The position numbers and the translations under genes were made by a program. Positions 14,468 through 16,571 of a stretch of 16,571 nucleotides of DNA are shown in pieces. Source of the DNA: RGIG1840 sp964626795 (GTDB lineage: Bacteria; Bacillota_I; Bacilli_A; RF39; UBA660). Positions within the stretch are counted from its first letter, which is position 1. Each line of letters opens with the position of its first letter. The notes beneath the pieces were generated by a model, which worked only from the letters and a program-made list of their open reading frames with translations, ran no database searches and was not told the origin of the DNA. The stretch spans positions 1 to 16,571 of the forward strand of contig CAZVIQ010000014.1 in assembly GCA_964626795.1 (NCBI GenBank), in the 5' to 3' direction.

Positions 14468-15867
14468 AAACAGAGGAGTTTTTAAAAATATTAAGAGATA
14501 AATTATCAATTTTAGAAGAATCAGAAATTGATGATATTATAAGTGAATACAAAGAGCATATTGAAGAAAAAAAGAAAACAAAGAAAAAAGAAGAAAAGAT
14601 AATTGAAGAATTTGGTAATATTGATGAACTAGCTAGAGAAATATTAAAAGCTTATAAGATAAATGATGAATATAATAGCAAATCAGATTTTAATAATACC
14701 ATTAAAAAATGGTTTAATAAATTTGAAGAAGTAATTAATAAAATAGTTAAAATACTTACAACAGCTTCAGCAGGTGAAATAATTAAATTTATCATTGAGA
14801 TATTTATTATATGTGTATTAATTGCACTCATGAAAATACCATTTGAATTTGTAGAACATTTATTAGGTAATTTATTTATTTATTTACCAGATCCATTTAG
14901 TGATGCTTTCAATCATTTACTTCGATTTTTAACAGAAGTTTCTTACGTTATTATTGCATTCTTAACATTTATTGTTATATTTAAAGAAAGATATCTAGAC
15001 AATGATGAAACATTTGAATTTAAGACTGAAAGAAAGAATGTAAAAGAATTAAAAGAAAACAAAGAAATAAAAAATGAGAAGATATCTGCTAAAACAATAA
15101 GAAGAAACAAAGGAAAAACTGAAAAAAGAGAAAGATCAAATGCTGCATTTGATTCTTTAGCTAATATATTAGTTTTATTTGTTAAATTATTAATTGTATT
15201 AATTTGCATTCCATTTTTATTTACTTTCATTGTTTCTATATCAGGGCTTATAATGTCAATAATGTTCTCTATTAAATATATTACAGTTATAGGTATTATA
15301 ATTGCAATGGTAGGAGTGGTTTTAGCTCATTACTGGATAATAACAATATTCTATAATATAATTTTCAATAAGAATTCGAACGGAAAATTATTATTTCTAT
15401 TATTTATAGTTTCATTTGCATTGATAGGAAGTGGTATTGGATATTCAATATTAGAAATAGGCGACTTAAATATTCTTGATATGAATAGACTAAGTCTTGA
15501 ATACACAACTAAAGATTATGAATATGACTTAAATAATATATTACATGATTATAACAAAGAATTAGACATTGATTTTAGAAGTGATTATGACAGTGTTAAA
15601 ATTAATACAGTAATTGATAATACTTTAGGTGACAAAGTACTAATAAAAGTTAAATATTATGATAAACTTACTAGAATTAGCTTGCACGAGTTTAATCATT
15701 ATGATGATTATGCAGATATTCAAATTTATAGCGATTTAAAGGGAAGAGAAATATTTAATTTTACAGTTAATAGTCTTAAAAACAAAAGAATATATGATTT
15801 AAGTTCACTTAAAACTTATATTACAGTTTATGTAAGTGAAGATAACGCTAATAAAATTAATTATTAG
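14464..15867 (+). CDS. HAAS/DUF1700-domain multi-pass membrane protein partnered with PadR
   Basis: The 467-residue protein begins with a HAAS/DUF1700-type domain (about 1-65: FLKILRDKLSILEESEIDDIISEYKEHIEEKKK, then EEFGNIDELAREIL), a helical cytoplasmic domain typical of proteins encoded next to PadR regulators. Membrane helices follow at about 106-124, 155-173, 233-257, 262-300 (one long hydrophobic stretch, probably two helices) and 308-330, with a highly charged loop rich in Lys, Glu and Arg (about 175-228). The last ~135 residues are polar, with alternating strand-like segments (DSVKINTVIDNTLGDKVLIKVKYYD), resembling in form the beta-structured ends of DUF4097-like proteins, though I cannot assign it. 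ATG 14464 overlaps the padR stop by four bases. PadR-HAAS pairs are thought to sense envelope conditions; the specific role here is not visible. Confidence 0.85.
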   Translation: MKTEEFLKILRDKLSILEESEIDDIISEYKEHIEEKKKTKKKEEKIIEEFGNIDELAREILKAYKINDEYNSKSDFNNTIKKWFNKFEEVINKIVKILTTASAGEIIKFIIEIFIICVLIALMKIPFEFVEHLLGNLFIYLPDPFSDAFNHLLRFLTEVSYVIIAFLTFIVIFKERYLDNDETFEFKTERKNVKELKENKEIKNEKISAKTIRRNKGKTEKRERSNAAFDSLANILVLFVKLLIVLICIPFLFTFIVSISGLIMSIMFSIKYITVIGIIIAMVGVVLAHYWIITIFYNIIFNKNSNGKLLFLLFIVSFALIGSGIGYSILEIGDLNILDMNRLSLEYTTKDYEYDLNNILHDYNKELDIDFRSDYDSVKINTVIDNTLGDKVLIKVKYYDKLTRISLHEFNHYDDYADIQIYSDLKGREIFNFTVNSLKNKRIYDLSSLKTYITVYVSEDNANKINY

Positions 15868-15873
15868 AAAAAT

Positions 15874-15905
15874 AAAATATTAATAAAAAATATTAATATT
15901 TTTTT
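15874..15905. terminator. AT-only hairpin terminator between convergent genes
   Basis: AAAATATTAATA (15874-15885) pairs with TATTAATATTTT (15891-15902) over 12 bp with loop AAAAA, and T continues to 15905. On the minus strand the left arm yields a T-run only after a break, so service to the minus-strand gene is weaker. Confidence 0.65.
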
Positions 15906-15922
15906 GTTTTAAATTGTAAATT

Positions 15923-16522
15923 CTATTTTTCAGGGTATTTTTGAGAAGCTTTTTTTATTAATTGAGGGTCTTTAGTAATAACATGCAATTCCTTACTTGT
16001 TTCTATTCCTTTCATAACATCAAGAAAATCAAATAAACCTGCCTGAATGCCTGTTATATCAAATAAAACCTTTTTCCCTTTATTTATTCTTTCAATAATT
16101 ACCTGGTTAAGAATATGTCTATGCATTTCATAATCTAACTGAAGACTTTCAATATAAGTTTCCCTATAATAGGGTTTAACAGAAGTGGTTATATTAATAT
16201 CTTTACCACTTTCAAGTAATTCCTTTTTTATAGCATGTAATTGTTCAACATTAAAATGTTCAATTATTAAATTTGGAAATTTTGTTAAAAGAGGAAGTAT
16301 AGCTTCTGCACTTGTGAATGCACAGCCAGATAAATGTAATATCTTTGAAGAAGGTTTTAATTCTGTGAGCTCTTTTTCTATACCATTAGGTTGTTCAAAT
16401 AGAACTCTGCCATCATGGATAGTAAGTAAACTTTGAATAGATATCCCATCAATAATTGGATTTTGCAAACTGTTATTTATTTCTTTTATTGTTGACCAAG
16501 ATGAATTTTCTATAATTTTCAT
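15923..16522 (-). CDS. Orphan protein of unknown function
   Basis: I do not recognise this 199-residue protein. It lacks a signal peptide and membrane helices and appears cytoplasmic and alpha/beta. One stretch (SSKILHLSGCAFTSAEAILPLLTKFPNL is at about 58-85) looks like a single leucine-rich-repeat-style turn, and KKVLFDITGIQAGLFDFLDV (about 149-168) looks like a buried strand and helix. Start ATG 16522 has AAGGAG seven bases upstream, and TATAAA at 16544-16549 (minus strand) could be a -10; its -35 would lie at the window edge. It is convergent with the PadR-HAAS unit. Its composition (more His, Gln, Ser and Pro, fewer Lys/Glu runs) differs somewhat from the neighbours, which might indicate a separate origin. 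The gene is probably real because of its length and ribosome binding site. Confidence 0.7.
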   Translation of the reverse strand: MKIIENSSWSTIKEINNSLQNPIIDGISIQSLLTIHDGRVLFEQPNGIEKELTELKPSSKILHLSGCAFTSAEAILPLLTKFPNLIIEHFNVEQLHAIKKELLESGKDINITTSVKPYYRETYIESLQLDYEMHRHILNQVIIERINKGKKVLFDITGIQAGLFDFLDVMKGIETSKELHVITKDPQLIKKASQKYPEK

Positions 16523-16571
16523 ACTTATTCTCCTTAATTAATTTTTATATCTCACTATTCTAATACATTAT

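Overview
The window is a low-GC, AT-rich bacterial scaffold, most likely from an endospore-forming or ancestrally sporulating member of the Bacilli/Firmicutes, of the kind often recovered as gut metagenome bins. The evidence is the adjacent pair spoIIGA and sigE, a Firmicutes-type trigger factor and ArgRS, strong AGGAG-type ribosome binding sites and heavy use of A/T-ending codons. TGA acts as a stop (prepilin and PadR genes end in TGA), so this is the standard bacterial code and not the Mycoplasma code. A run of exactly 100 N marks a scaffold join at 12688-12787.

Left part (1-5600), mostly core genes: the 3' end of uvrB; a complete tRNA-Leu(CAA); trigger factor (tig); then, reading leftward, a GspE/PilB-type secretion/pilus ATPase. 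tig and the ATPase converge on one bidirectional terminator. The ATPase is divergent from a small prepilin with a class III leader, and the intergenic region carries two good sigma-A promoters and an inverted repeat. The prepilin is followed 13 nt later by argS and a strong terminator.

Middle (5600-8240): a stand-alone YhcG/DUF1016-like PD-(D/E)XK nuclease gene with no normal start codon and a GC-rich perfect palindrome inside it, inserted between argS and the sporulation pair spoIIGA-sigE. SpoIIGA is the membrane protease that processes pro-sigma-E. The two genes overlap and are clearly cotranscribed. sigG, often the next gene in Bacilli, is not here.

Right part (8241-14069): in its place is a three-gene unit of unrecognised function, with a promoter in front and a strong terminator behind. 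It encodes a 582-residue single-pass surface protein with tandem Tyr/Trp-rich modules, a protein of about 1178 residues with a very long cytoplasmic coiled-coil, a Pro/Glu/Lys repeat, one membrane helix and an outer tail, and an 82-residue acidic small protein. The outer part of the first protein begins with a domain that closely matches the head of the prepilin at 3368, including an identical NGKEHY motif and matching cysteines. This links the two loci and is the best candidate here for an undescribed envelope system. The 55 nt on either side of the N run are identical, so the gap looks like an assembly overlap and the large gene is one intact frame.

The end (14070-16571) holds a PadR regulator translationally coupled to a HAAS/DUF1700-type membrane protein, a terminator, and a convergent orphan gene of unknown function on the minus strand.
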